The notes under the pieces were generated by a model. It was not told the DNA's origin. It worked only from the letters and a program-made list of their open reading frames with translations, and ran no database searches. A program made the position numbers and the translations under genes. Below, one piece after another: positions 1-5,485 of a stretch of 5,485 nucleotides of DNA. How positions within the stretch are numbered: position 1 is the stretch's first letter; each line of letters starts with the position of its first letter. The DNA comes from Armatimonadaceae bacterium (GTDB lineage: Bacteria; Armatimonadota; Armatimonadia; Armatimonadales; Armatimonadaceae): NCBI GenBank assembly GCA_030446525.1, contig JAUJNC010000239.1, positions 1 through 5,485 on the forward strand. Reading direction: 5' to 3'.

Positions 1-107
1 CCCTCCCCCCGACCGCCACCACCCGGGCCCCCCGGCTCAACCCCCCCGGCTACGCCCCCCGGCCTCCCGCGACCACGCCTCGCGCGTCCCACGCTGCACA
101 CCACCCG
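1..107. other. C-rich, probably low-quality sequence at the contig end
   Basis: The first ~100 bases contain many C runs and almost no A or T, unlike anything later in the window. In the sulfatase frame they still keep the residue spacing of the family. RLNPPGYA (33-56) fits the usual RLKAAGYA, and the six codons 69-86 (ATTPRA) fall exactly where GKWHLG is expected between GYA and HPQNRG. The expected G, K, W, H, L and G codons seem to have been overwritten mainly by C. I read this as base-calling decay at a read end rather than real divergence. Confidence 0.6.
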
Positions 108-995
108 CAGAATCGCGGCTGTCCGGAGTTCTTCGGCTTTCAGGGCGGGCCCAACCCCTCCCTGCCGCAAGCCACTCCGCGCACGGACCCGCGCATCCTG
201 CGCGGCAGAGAAGACGCCAACGAGAAAGAGTATCTCACGGACGCCTTCGCCCGTGAAGCCGTGGCCTTCATCGGCCGCCACCAGAAAGAGCCGTTCTTCC
301 TGTATCTGGCGTTCAACGCCCCCCACGGGCCGCTGCAAGCGCCGGAAAAGTATCTGAAGCGCTTCGCGGCGATCCCGGACGAGAAACGCCGCACCTATGC
401 CGCGATGGTCTCGGCCATGGACGACGCCATCGGCCTGGCGCTGGGCAAGCTGCGGTCGGCCGGCCTGGAGGAGAACACCCTGATCTTCTTCGTCAGCGAC
501 AACGGCGGTCCCACCCAAGTGAACGCTTCGCACAACACGCCGCTTCGCGGCGTCAAGGGCGAGGTGCGCGAAGGCGGCATCCGCGTGCCGTTCCTGGTCC
601 AGTGGAAGGCCAAGCTGCCCAACGGCAAGGTCTATGACCACCCGGTGATCCAGATGGACATCCATCCCACGGTGCTGGCTGCGGCCGGCGTTCCCTCACC
701 GGCCGACGCCAAGCTGGACGGGTTGGACCTGATGCCACACCTTACCGGCGCAAAGACGGAGGCTCCGCACGCGGTGCTCTACTGGCGTTTCAACTTTCCT
801 CCCAGCCAGCCCAGCAAGTGGGCCATCCGTCAGGGTGACTGGAAGCTGTTCACGGACATCGCCAGCAGGAAGAGCGGTGAGCCCGCCCGTGCTGGCAAGC
901 TGATGCTGGTCAACTTGGCGAGCGACATCAGCGAGAGCGAAGACCTCTCGCAGCAACATCCGGAAAAGGCCAAGGCCCTGGAAGAGGCCTGGTAA
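3..995 (+). CDS. Type I sulfatase (arylsulfatase family), 5'-partial, ends at a suspect TAA
   Basis: This is a sulfatase that would hydrolyse a sulfate ester, probably in the periplasm or outside the cell. The N-terminus, with any signal peptide and the Cys/Ser-x-Pro-x-Arg formylglycine motif, lies left of the window. The frame is open from base 3. Clear family landmarks are HPQNRG and EFFGF from about 105, PFFLYLAFNAPHGPL from 291 with the family His at 324, SDNGGP from 495 whose Asp-Asn (498-503) belong to the metal site, and LRGVKGEVREGGIRVP from 543 with the substrate-side Lys at 555. QMDIHPTVLAAAG, DGLDLMPHLTG and WAIRQGDWKLF follow, as in complete family members. A GTG at 261 is only an internal codon, since homology begins well before it. 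Codons before about 107 are degraded (separate entry). The TAA at 993-995 falls just before the usual end of the family (see the next entry). The specific substrate is unknown. There is no evident functional link to the downstream operon. Confidence 0.9.
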   Translation, partial: LPPTATTRAPRLNPPGYAPRPPATTPRASHAAHHPQNRGCPEFFGFQGGPNPSLPQATPRTDPRILRGREDANEKEYLTDAFAREAVAFIGRHQKEPFFLYLAFNAPHGPLQAPEKYLKRFAAIPDEKRRTYAAMVSAMDDAIGLALGKLRSAGLEENTLIFFVSDNGGPTQVNASHNTPLRGVKGEVREGGIRVPFLVQWKAKLPNGKVYDHPVIQMDIHPTVLAAAGVPSPADAKLDGLDLMPHLTGAKTEAPHAVLYWRFNFPPSQPSKWAIRQGDWKLFTDIASRKSGEPARAGKLMLVNLASDISESEDLSQQHPEKAKALEEAW

Positions 996-1097
996 AGGTG
1001 GAATGCGGAGCTTGCTGCTCCGGCGACCGAGAAGTCGAAGCCAGGTAACCGTGTCAAGAAGTCCAAGCCAGGCAACCGCGTTACGGATCCGCAATGA
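996..1097 (+). other. In-frame continuation of the sulfatase after the TAA
   Basis: The sulfatase frame remains open for 33 more codons after the TAA, ending at TGA 1095-1097. It begins RWNAELAAP, so that skipping one codon gives EEAW-x-RWNAELAAP, which resembles the W-x-x-WNAEL ending common in this sulfatase type. It then runs into a basic tail containing two copies of KSKPGNRV and ending TDPQ. A single base change (AAA to TAA) or a sequencing error would explain the stop. Readthrough is possible but has no specific support. I consider this part of the original gene. Whether the living allele is truncated cannot be decided from one sequence. Confidence 0.7.
1032..1082 (+). repeat. 27-bp tandem repeat encoding KSKPGNRV twice
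   Basis: Two copies of an eight-codon block lie at 1032-1055 and 1059-1082, separated by one Lys codon (period 27 bases). They differ at four bases (TCG/TCC, GGT/GGC, CGT/CGC, GTC/GTT). All four are third-codon positions and synonymous in the sulfatase frame. That pattern suggests the repeat evolved while translated in this frame, beyond the present TAA. The repeat gives the sulfatase a lysine- and arginine-rich end. Confidence 0.8.
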
Positions 1098-1136
1098 GAA
1101 CCGGGACCGCCTGTCTGGTCCGCCGCTCCGCGCTAC

Positions 1137-1153
1137 TTGACTACGTAAGTCGA
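1137..1153. promoter_or_regulatory. Weak inverted repeat over the -35 box, possible operator
   Basis: GACT (1139-1142) and AGTC (1148-1151) are inverted around a 5-base centre, and the outer bases T1137 and A1153 also pair. The repeat overlaps the -35 box, where a repressor could compete with RNA polymerase. The arms are short and could occur by chance. No regulator gene lies in the window to pair with it. Confidence 0.2.
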
Positions 1154-1166
1154 AAGAGGATAGAAT
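1137..1166 (+). promoter_or_regulatory. Putative sigma70-type promoter for the mmsA-led operon
   Basis: The -35 candidate TTGACT (1137-1142) matches TTGACA at 5 of 6 positions. The -10 candidate TAGAAT (1161-1166) matches TATAAT at 5 of 6. The spacer is 18 bp. Transcription would start near 1173, leaving a leader of roughly 18 bases before the ATG at 1191. The boxes lie between the sulfatase end and the dehydrogenase, in a locally AT-richer patch of an otherwise GC-rich window, which raises their credibility. The prediction is by consensus only; the host's sigma factor preferences are unknown. Confidence 0.5.
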
Positions 1167-1190
1167 GGGGCAGCATCCGGGGTCGTGTTT

Positions 1191-2669
1191 ATGCAAACGG
1201 TCGTCAAAGTCTCCAACTACGTCAATGGGCGGTGGTCTGGTCCTCCTGCCGCGGAATACGAGGACGTCATCGATCCGGCGACCGGCGAGCGGCTCGCGCA
1301 AGTTCCGCTGTCCGGAGAGGCCGACGTCGCGACCGCGGTGGAGGCGGCCCAGGCTGCTTTTCCCGGATGGCGCCGCACCCCGCCCGAGGACCGGATCCAG
1401 TATCTCTTCCGGTTCAAGCAGCTCCTCGAGGAGGATTCGGAGGCGGTCGCGCGCCTGATCACGATGGAAAACGGCAAGACGCTCACCGAAGCGCGCGCCG
1501 AGCTGCGCCGGGGCATCGAGAATGTCGAGGTGGCGTGCGGCATCCCGACGCTGATGCAGGGCTACAACCTGGAGGACGTCGCGCAGGGCATCGATGAGTT
1601 TATGATCCGTCAGCCGGTCGGCGTGGTCGCGGCCATCACCCCGTTCAACTTCCCGGCGATGATCCCGCTGTGGTTTCTGCCCTATGCCATTGCCTGCGGG
1701 AACACGCTTATCCTGAAGCCGTCGGAGCGCGTTCCCCTGACGATGCGGCGCATCTTTGAGCTTCTCGATCCGCTGGGTCTGCCGCCCGGGGTCGTCAACC
1801 TGGTCAACGGGGCAAAAACGGCCGTGGACGCGCTCCTCGACCATCCGGCGGTGCGGGCGATCAGCTTCGTCGGCTCCTCGCCGGTGGCCCGGTACGTCTA
1901 CGCGCGCGGGGCGCAGAACGGCAAGCGGGTGCAGTGTCAGGGTGGGGCGAAGAACCACGCGGTCGTCCTGCCCGACGCCGACATGGAGATGGCGACGCAG
2001 ATCATCGGTGACAGCGCCTTCGGCTGTGCCGGGCAGCGCTGCCTGGCGGTGTCGGTGGCGGTGACGGTCGGGGAGGCGCAGCGCACGTTCCGCGAGGCGA
2101 TCGCGGACGCGGCAGGCGCGATCCCGGTCGGCTGCGGGCGGGACGAGGGGGTGAAGATGGGGCCGGTTATCAGCGCGCGGAGCAAGGGCCGTATTGAGGA
2201 GCTGATCGGGCAGGGAACGCGCGAGGGCGCGACGGCGCTTGTGGACGGGCGAGGCGCGCGGATCCCGAACTACGAGCGGGGCAACTTCGTCAAGCCGACG
2301 GTGCTGGACGGCGTGCCGCCCGAGGGCGAGCTGTCGAAGACCGAGGTCTTCGGCCCCGTGCTCAGCCTCGTCCATGCGGACACGGTCGAGGAGGCGATCG
2401 ATATCCTGGCGCGCAGCCCGTACGGCAACGCGGCCTCGATCTTCACCGGCAGCGGCGCGGCGGCGCGCACGTTCCGTTACGAGGCGCCCGTGGGCAACGT
2501 CGGCGTCAACATCGGCGTGGCCGCGCCGATGGCTTACTTCCCCTTCAGCGGGTGGAAAGACAGCTTCCTGGGCGTCCTGCACGGGCAGGGGCGCGACGCC
2601 GTGGAGTTCTACACCGAGAAAAAGGTAGTGATCGAGCGCTGGCCCAGAGAGTGGTCGCGCCGGTTCTGA
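1191..2669 (+). CDS. mmsA: CoA-acylating (methyl)malonate-semialdehyde dehydrogenase
   Basis: This aldehyde dehydrogenase oxidises malonate or methylmalonate semialdehyde with NAD+ and CoA, giving acetyl-CoA or propionyl-CoA plus CO2; it should be cytosolic. From the ATG at 1191 it has 492 residues, a normal family length. Subfamily marks are [60 protein letters not shown], the nucleotide-site SFVGSSPVA, and AGQRC with the catalytic Cys (284 from this ATG; codon 2040-2042). Arginines at 107 and 283 match the positions reported as essential in Bacillus IolA. The Glu of ordinary hydrolytic aldehyde dehydrogenases is replaced by Gln in QGGAKNH, as expected for a CoA-acylating member. ATG 1191 is chosen over GTG 1185 because GGGG at 1179-1182 sits 8 bases upstream of it. 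The gene leads the operon. The family call is strong; the exact semialdehyde is inferred. Confidence 0.9.
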   Translation: MQTVVKVSNYVNGRWSGPPAAEYEDVIDPATGERLAQVPLSGEADVATAVEAAQAAFPGWRRTPPEDRIQYLFRFKQLLEEDSEAVARLITMENGKTLTEARAELRRGIENVEVACGIPTLMQGYNLEDVAQGIDEFMIRQPVGVVAAITPFNFPAMIPLWFLPYAIACGNTLILKPSERVPLTMRRIFELLDPLGLPPGVVNLVNGAKTAVDALLDHPAVRAISFVGSSPVARYVYARGAQNGKRVQCQGGAKNHAVVLPDADMEMATQIIGDSAFGCAGQRCLAVSVAVTVGEAQRTFREAIADAAGAIPVGCGRDEGVKMGPVISARSKGRIEELIGQGTREGATALVDGRGARIPNYERGNFVKPTVLDGVPPEGELSKTEVFGPVLSLVHADTVEEAIDILARSPYGNAASIFTGSGAAARTFRYEAPVGNVGVNIGVAAPMAYFPFSGWKDSFLGVLHGQGRDAVEFYTEKKVVIERWPREWSRRF

Positions 2670-2687
2670 CGGGACGTCGAAGTCGCC

Positions 2688-3824
2688 ATGCCACAGGCAA
2701 AACCGCGGGCGCGTGATCTGGGAATCCCTTTTGAAGGCTCCCCCGGCCCGCTGAACGCCATCAACGACGTGCCGGGCGTGGAGGTCGGCCACGTCACGCT
2801 CGTCTCGGGCGCGGGGCCGCTGCGCATGGGCATCGGCCCCGTGCGCACCGGCGTGACGGCCATCCTGCCGCGCGGCAAGGAGTCCACCCAGCCGGTCTTC
2901 GCGGGCTGGTTCTCCCTGAACGGCAACGGCGAGATGACCGGAACGGCCTGGGTGGAGGAGTCCGGCTTCCTCGACGGGCCGCTGATGATCACCAACACCC
3001 ACAGCGTCGGCGCGGTGCGGGACGCGGTGATCGCCTGGCAGGTCCGGACGGGGCGTCCGCCGCACCTGAACCGCTGGGGGGACTCGTTCTTTTCGCTGCC
3101 CGTGGTCGCGGAGACCTACGACGGCTATCTGAACGACATCAACGGGTTCCACGTCAGGCCGGGGCACGTCTTCGCGGCCCTAGAGGGCGCTCGTTCGACG
3201 ACGGTCGCCGAGGGGAATGTCGGCGGCGGGACCGGGATGATTTGCCACGGGTTCAAGGGGGGTATCGGGACGGCCTCGCGGCGGCTGGACGATCAGAGCG
3301 GCGGCTATACGCTGGGCGCGCTCGTGCAGGCGAATCATGGCCTGCGAAGTCAGCTCCTCGCCGCGGGCGTGCCCGTGGGCCGGGAGATTCCCGATGACCT
3401 GCCCGGCGTGCCGGAACGGGCGGACGACGCGCCGACCGAAGAGACCGGCTCGATCATCATCGTGATCGCGACAAACGCGCCGCTGCTGCCCCACCAGTTG
3501 AAGCGGATAGCGCGGCGCGCTTCGCTGGGGCTGGCGCGCACCGGCAGCACGTCCGGCAACGGCTCCGGCGACCTCTTCATCGCCTTTTCCACGGCCAATC
3601 CCGAAGCCGGGGCGCAGGAAACGTCGGTCGCCCAGGTATCGGCGCTCGGCAACAACGTCATCAGCCCGCTCTTCGATGCGACGGTGCAGGCCGTGGAGGA
3701 GGCCGTCATCAATGCGCTGGTCGCCGCCGAGACCATGACCGGCATCGGCGGCAGACGCGTGGCGGCGCTCCCCCACGACCGGCTCCGGCAGGTAATGCGG
3801 AAGTACAACCGGCTGATCGGATAA
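2688..3824 (+). CDS. DmpA/BapA-type S58 aminopeptidase (beta-peptidyl aminopeptidase family)
   Basis: This is a P1-family (MEROPS S58) Ntn hydrolase that removes N-terminal residues, including D-Ala or beta-amino acids in characterised relatives, from peptides, amides and esters. Its 378 residues match DmpA length (about 375). The start contains RDLGIPFEGSPGPLNAI and PGVEVGHVTL, as in DmpA. VVAETYDGYLNDING carries the conserved Tyr144, and VQANHG carries Asn216 of the presumed oxyanion site. The autoprocessing site is Gly254-Ser255 in TGSIIIVIATNAPLLPHQL, so the chain should split into alpha (1-254) and beta (255-378) subunits with Ser255 as N-terminal nucleophile. Ser293 and Asp295 lie 38 and 40 residues later, the same spacing as Ser288/Glu290 to Ser250 in BapA. 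No signal peptide is apparent. It begins 18 bases after mmsA with a weak ribosome site. The family is secure; beta-peptide specificity is inferred partly from the neighbours. Confidence 0.9.
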   Translation: MPQAKPRARDLGIPFEGSPGPLNAINDVPGVEVGHVTLVSGAGPLRMGIGPVRTGVTAILPRGKESTQPVFAGWFSLNGNGEMTGTAWVEESGFLDGPLMITNTHSVGAVRDAVIAWQVRTGRPPHLNRWGDSFFSLPVVAETYDGYLNDINGFHVRPGHVFAALEGARSTTVAEGNVGGGTGMICHGFKGGIGTASRRLDDQSGGYTLGALVQANHGLRSQLLAAGVPVGREIPDDLPGVPERADDAPTEETGSIIIVIATNAPLLPHQLKRIARRASLGLARTGSTSGNGSGDLFIAFSTANPEAGAQETSVAQVSALGNNVISPLFDATVQAVEEAVINALVAAETMTGIGGRRVAALPHDRLRQVMRKYNRLIG

Positions 3825-3826
3825 CC

Positions 3827-3830
3827 GGGG
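3827..3830 (+). promoter_or_regulatory. Ribosome binding site for the aminotransferase
   Basis: GGGG followed by AAACC places a Shine-Dalgarno-like core 5 bases before the ATG at 3836, in the 11-base gap after the peptidase stop. It is the clearest ribosome site in the operon; the starts at 2688 and 5157 have only weak GGGA or GAGA cores 13-14 bases upstream. Confidence 0.5.
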
Positions 3831-3835
3831 AAACC

Positions 3836-5137
3836 ATGAGCAGCGTGATCAACAAATACCGGGAATACGTTATCACCGGCTTCGTCAAAGCCGTCCAGCC
3901 CATCGTTATCGAAAAGGCGAGCGGGGCGACGGTCACCGACAGCGATGGCCGGGAGTACATTGACCTTTTCGCCGGAATCTCGGTAGTCAATGCCGGGCAC
4001 GGTAACCCGGAAGTCGTCGCTTCCGCCAGAGCGCAGATGGAGCGGCTCGTCCATTGCTGCTCGTACCTTTATCACGCCCAGCCCGTGGCCGACCTGGCCG
4101 AGAAGCTGGCGCAGATCGCTCCCGGTCGGCTCAAAAAAAGTTTCTTCGCCAATAGCGGCGCGGAGGCGGTCGAGGGCGCGCTGAAGCTGGCCCGGCTCTA
4201 CACCGGCAAGAGCGAATTCGTGGCGCTCACCGGCAGTTTCCACGGCCGCACCTGGGGCGCGCTGAGCGTCACCGGCAACGCGGGGCGCAAGCGCCGGGGC
4301 GGGCCGTACGCCCCGGGCATCGCCTTCGCGCCCGCTCCTGCAGGTGTCAGCCGCTCCCGCATGAGCGGCGAGGATTTCGCGCGCGAGCTGGAGGACGTCC
4401 TGCGGTTCTGCACGTCGGGCGATGTCGCCGCGTTCATCGCCGAGCCGGTGCTGGGGGAGGGCGGGATCCTCGTCCCGCCGCAGAGCTACTTTGCAGCGGT
4501 CAAACGCGTTCTGGACGCGCACGGCATCCTGTTCATCGCCGACGAGGTACAGACGGGGTTCGGGCGCACGGGGGCGATGTTCGCTATCGAACACTACGGC
4601 ATCGAGCCGGATATTCTCGTGACGGCCAAGGGGATCGCCAACGGCTTCCCGCTGGGCGCCTTCACGACGCGCGACGAGATCGCCGCGGCTTTCCGGCCGG
4701 GAGACCACCTGTCCACCTTCGGCGGGAACCCCGTTTCGTGCGCGGCCGCACGGACGAACATCGAGTTTATCGAGCGCGAAGACCTTTGCGCCAAAGCCCG
4801 GCGGGACGGGGACCACATCCTGACCCGGCTCAAAGCGCTCCAGGAGCGGTTCCCGCTCCTCGGCGACGTAAGGGGCCTGGGGCTGATGATCGGCGTCGAG
4901 TTGGTGGCCGACGACCGTTCGACCCCCGCCCCGGCGCAAGCGGAGGCCGTCCGCGATCACTGCCTGGAGCGCGGCGTCTTGGTGGGCGTGGGCGGCGTTC
5001 ACGGCAACGTCGTGCGCGTCCAGCCGCCCCTGGTGATCACGCGGGAGCAGATCAACCGCGCGCTGGGGGTGCTGGAGCAGGCCCTCGCGGAGGTGGCGGC
5101 GGAAAGACAGCACAAGGCGTTGTCGCCCGGCCCGTAG
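3836..5137 (+). CDS. Class III PLP-dependent aminotransferase (omega/beta-amino acid type)
   Basis: This fold-type I aminotransferase moves a terminal or beta amino group to a keto acid such as pyruvate or 2-oxoglutarate; relatives use GABA, beta-alanine, beta-aminoisobutyrate, acetylornithine or alanine/glyoxylate. It has 433 residues, a complete length. Visible elements are DLFAGISVVNAGHGNP near 43-58, the phosphate-binding NSGAEAVEGALKLAR from 106, SFHGRTWGALS from 134, AEPVLGEGG, IADEVQTGFGRTG with the PLP-pyridine Asp at 236, and TAKGIANGFPLGA with the PLP Lys at 265. STFGGNPVSCAAA (Thr294) and RVQPP with Arg394 follow. The ATG is supported by GGGG at 3827-3830, 5 bases upstream. It lies 11 bases after the S58 peptidase gene. 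With an MmsA-type dehydrogenase in the same operon, a product such as malonate semialdehyde or methylmalonate semialdehyde is likely. Motifs alone do not separate GabT, AGXT2 or beta-alanine transaminase, so no symbol is given. Confidence 0.92.
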   Translation: MSSVINKYREYVITGFVKAVQPIVIEKASGATVTDSDGREYIDLFAGISVVNAGHGNPEVVASARAQMERLVHCCSYLYHAQPVADLAEKLAQIAPGRLKKSFFANSGAEAVEGALKLARLYTGKSEFVALTGSFHGRTWGALSVTGNAGRKRRGGPYAPGIAFAPAPAGVSRSRMSGEDFARELEDVLRFCTSGDVAAFIAEPVLGEGGILVPPQSYFAAVKRVLDAHGILFIADEVQTGFGRTGAMFAIEHYGIEPDILVTAKGIANGFPLGAFTTRDEIAAAFRPGDHLSTFGGNPVSCAAARTNIEFIEREDLCAKARRDGDHILTRLKALQERFPLLGDVRGLGLMIGVELVADDRSTPAPAQAEAVRDHCLERGVLVGVGGVHGNVVRVQPPLVITREQINRALGVLEQALAEVAAERQHKALSPGP

Positions 5138-5156
5138 CGAGAAAAACAGCGAACCG

Positions 5157-5485
5157 ATGGCCGAGCAGAATGGTCCCGTTACAAACGACGGAACCCGGAC
5201 AGTCCCGCAAACGAGATTCGATGGGCCGGCGCTCACGTTCGACTTCCCCGCTGTGCGCATCGGCGTCGCCGAGTACGCGGAAGGGCCGACGGGCTGTACC
5301 GTCTTCTACTTTCCGGGAGGCGCGACGGGCGCGGCGGACGTGCGCGGCGGTTCGCCCGGCACGTTCCTGGCGGGGGACGGCTGGATCGACGCGCTCTGCT
5401 ACGCGGGCGGCTCGCTGTACGGTCTGGAAGCGGCGGCTGGCGTCGGCGCGGAGCTCTTCGCGTCGAAGCGATACTCCACGCGGTG
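5157..5485 (+). CDS. Second S58 (P1 family) hydrolase, NylC-like, 3'-partial
   Basis: The N-terminal 109 residues of another P1-family Ntn hydrolase run off the right edge. The start is the ATG 19 bases after the aminotransferase stop, giving MAEQNGPV. Visible family segments are LTFDFPAVRIGVAEY, EGPTGCTVFYFP, ADVRGGSPGT and LCYAGGSLYGLEAAAGVG, then RYSTR at the edge. The FDFP-x-V-x-IG, EGPTG-x-TV, RGG and AGG-x-x-YGLEA-x-AGV pattern fits the NylC (6-aminohexanoate-oligomer endohydrolase) branch better than the DmpA branch. An internal nucleophile, Thr or Ser at the alpha/beta cleavage site, is expected beyond the window and cannot be checked. The first 22 or so residues are a polar extension before the fold, and NylC also has an N-terminal extension. 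It is a distant paralogue of the complete S58 gene in the same operon. The substrate is unknown; a role in nylon degradation should not be assumed. Confidence 0.85.
   Translation, partial: MAEQNGPVTNDGTRTVPQTRFDGPALTFDFPAVRIGVAEYAEGPTGCTVFYFPGGATGAADVRGGSPGTFLAGDGWIDALCYAGGSLYGLEAAAGVGAELFASKRYSTR

Noticed and set aside
3..1097. Sulfatase as part of the amino acid operon
   Set aside because: A separate promoter and about 90 bases separate it from the dehydrogenase, and desulfation has no clear place in the proposed pathway. It is treated as an independent neighbour.
1104..1121. Small hairpin GGACC / GGTCC with an 8-base loop after the sulfatase, possible terminator
   Set aside because: The stem is only 5 bp, does not extend outward and has no T run after it. 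It is too weak to call a terminator.
1185..1187. GTG as the dehydrogenase start
   Set aside because: It adds only two residues before ATG 1191, and the GGGG at 1179-1182 is only 2 bases away from it, too close for a ribosome site. ATG 1191 fits better.
1094..1597. Open frame on the + strand overlapping the dehydrogenase start
   Set aside because: It is an out-of-frame shadow of the dehydrogenase, Arg/Gly-rich, with no recognisable motif. Its ATG overlaps the sulfatase tail TGA by chance.
696..3167. Long open frame on the - strand (823 codons)
   Set aside because: It lies antisense to three well-supported genes and is rich in Arg, Asp, His and Pro, typical of the complementary frame in GC-rich coding DNA. 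No family motifs were seen.
4133..4139. Run of seven A in the aminotransferase gene, possible slippage or frameshift site
   Set aside because: The protein matches the family on both sides in one frame (LKKSFFANSGAEA), so there is no indel, and no sensible product appears in another frame.
3350..5260. Long open frame on the - strand (636 codons)
   Set aside because: It is antisense to the peptidase and aminotransferase genes, with biased composition and no recognisable domain.

Overview
The window is a GC-rich bacterial segment with five protein-coding regions, all on the + strand. No RNA genes, CRISPR arrays or mobile elements were seen. The host cannot be fixed from sequence alone. Type I sulfatases like the one at the left are especially numerous in Planctomycetes and Verrucomicrobia, while the other genes are widespread in GC-rich soil, marine and Chloroflexi-type bacteria. 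Both ends are cut inside genes, and the first ~107 bases look like poor-quality read-end sequence, so this is probably a small shotgun or metagenomic contig.

Left part (3-1097): the C-terminal two-thirds or so of a type I sulfatase. The open frame stops at a TAA at 993-995, but the same frame continues with a normal-looking sulfatase C-terminus and a lysine-rich tandem repeat to a TGA at 1095-1097. The TAA is therefore probably a nonsense mutation or a base error.

Middle (1098-1190): a short intergenic stretch with a good sigma70-type promoter (TTGACT, 18-bp spacer, TAGAAT) pointing into the downstream genes, and a weak inverted repeat over its -35 box.

Right part (1191-5485): a tight gene set with gaps of 18, 11 and 19 bases and no terminator-like structure, so probably one operon. 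In order it encodes a CoA-acylating (methyl)malonate-semialdehyde dehydrogenase of the MmsA/IolA family, a DmpA/BapA-type S58 aminopeptidase (beta-peptidyl aminopeptidase type), a class III PLP aminotransferase, and the N-terminal part of a second S58 enzyme that resembles the nylon-oligomer hydrolase NylC.

Read together, these form a plausible route: the S58 hydrolases release beta- or omega-amino acids from amides or peptides, the aminotransferase turns the amine into a semialdehyde, and the MmsA-type dehydrogenase converts the semialdehyde to an acyl-CoA such as acetyl-CoA or propionyl-CoA. The natural role of DmpA/BapA enzymes is poorly defined, so this linkage is the main finding. Individual family calls are strong; the joint pathway and its substrate are inference.
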